Below are positions 5,110 through 5,136 of a DNA stretch of 5,136 bases, in pieces (positions within the stretch are counted from its first letter, which is position 1; each line of letters starts with the position of its first letter). The translations under genes were made by a program, and so were the position numbers. Below the pieces are notes generated by a model. That model ran no database searches and was not told the DNA's origin. It saw only the letters and a list, made by a program, of their open reading frames with translations. The stretch comes from Nitrososphaeraceae archaeon (GTDB lineage Archaea; Thermoproteota; Nitrososphaeria; Nitrososphaerales; Nitrososphaeraceae): the NCBI GenBank assembly GCA_021155845.1, contig JAJNBK010000118.1, positions 1 to 5,136 of the forward strand, written 5' to 3'.

Positions 5110-5136
5110 GCTAATCATACAAAGAAAGAAGAAGAC
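5071..5136 (+). CDS. Possible start of an uncharacterised gene, cut by the window edge
   Basis: An ATG at 5071 opens a frame of 22 codons that is still open at the right edge. It begins MLPKDTRLESIRYANHT and continues with KKEED. The hydrophilic, charged composition looks protein-like, and the frame has no stop back to TAA 5023-5025, leaving TTG 5056 as the only other likely start. An AT-rich element, TTAATATGATAAT (5022-5034), lies about 43 nt upstream and could be a promoter giving a short leader. Too little is present to name a family, and the overlapping inverted repeat leaves open that this is a non-coding structured segment. Confidence 0.4.
   Translation, partial: MLPKDTRLESIRYANHTKKEED

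Noticed and set aside
5041..5115. Possible tRNA because of GGTCGGTTAGTA and CTCGAATC
   Set aside because: D-loop-like and T-loop-like strings are present, but the T-arm and anticodon stems do not pair and no acceptor stem encloses them correctly.

Overview
The window looks like ordinary chromosomal DNA from an ammonia-oxidising archaeon (Nitrososphaerota/Thaumarchaeota). The low GC content suggests the Nitrosocosmicus-like soil branch rather than Nitrososphaera proper. This is an inference from four things: AT-rich intergenic DNA, TATA-type promoters about 22-34 nt upstream of start codons with no clear Shine-Dalgarno (leaderless style), an exported CHRD-domain protein of the kind common in these archaea, and archaeal versions of an M32 carboxypeptidase, a nitrilase-family hydrolase and an AMP-forming acyl-CoA synthetase. 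No marker gene such as 16S rRNA or amoA is present to confirm it.

Layout. The window opens inside an M32 (Taq-type) carboxypeptidase whose last 137 codons are present (1-414, +). After a pyrimidine-rich gap comes a carbon-nitrogen hydrolase of the nitrilase superfamily (540-1388, +) with its own TATA box and a GTG start. Convergent to it is a short secreted CHRD protein (1516-2004, -). A 353-nt divergent intergenic region separates that gene from a large AMP-forming acyl-CoA synthetase of the acetyl-CoA synthetase family (2358-4361, +). The last 775 bases look empty at a 100-codon cut-off. They hold two convincing small genes on the minus strand: a 49-residue zinc-ribbon protein (4310-4459), overlapping the synthetase 3' end tail to tail, and a 48-residue two-helix membrane protein (4692-4838). 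A possible gene start runs off the right edge (5071-5136, +).

The genes do not form one operon. Strands alternate (+ + - + - - +) and most genes have their own promoter-like sequence. Jointly they suggest only housekeeping and peripheral metabolism: peptide turnover, amide hydrolysis, activation of a carboxylic acid to its CoA ester, and one exported protein of unknown function. I see no tRNA, rRNA, CRISPR array, insertion sequence or integrase, and no evidence for a novel multigene system. The most interesting points are the altered acyl pocket of the synthetase (Gly where acetate-specific enzymes have Trp), its divergent C-terminus antisense to the zinc-ribbon gene, and two compact stem-loops at 4500-4548 upstream of that gene.
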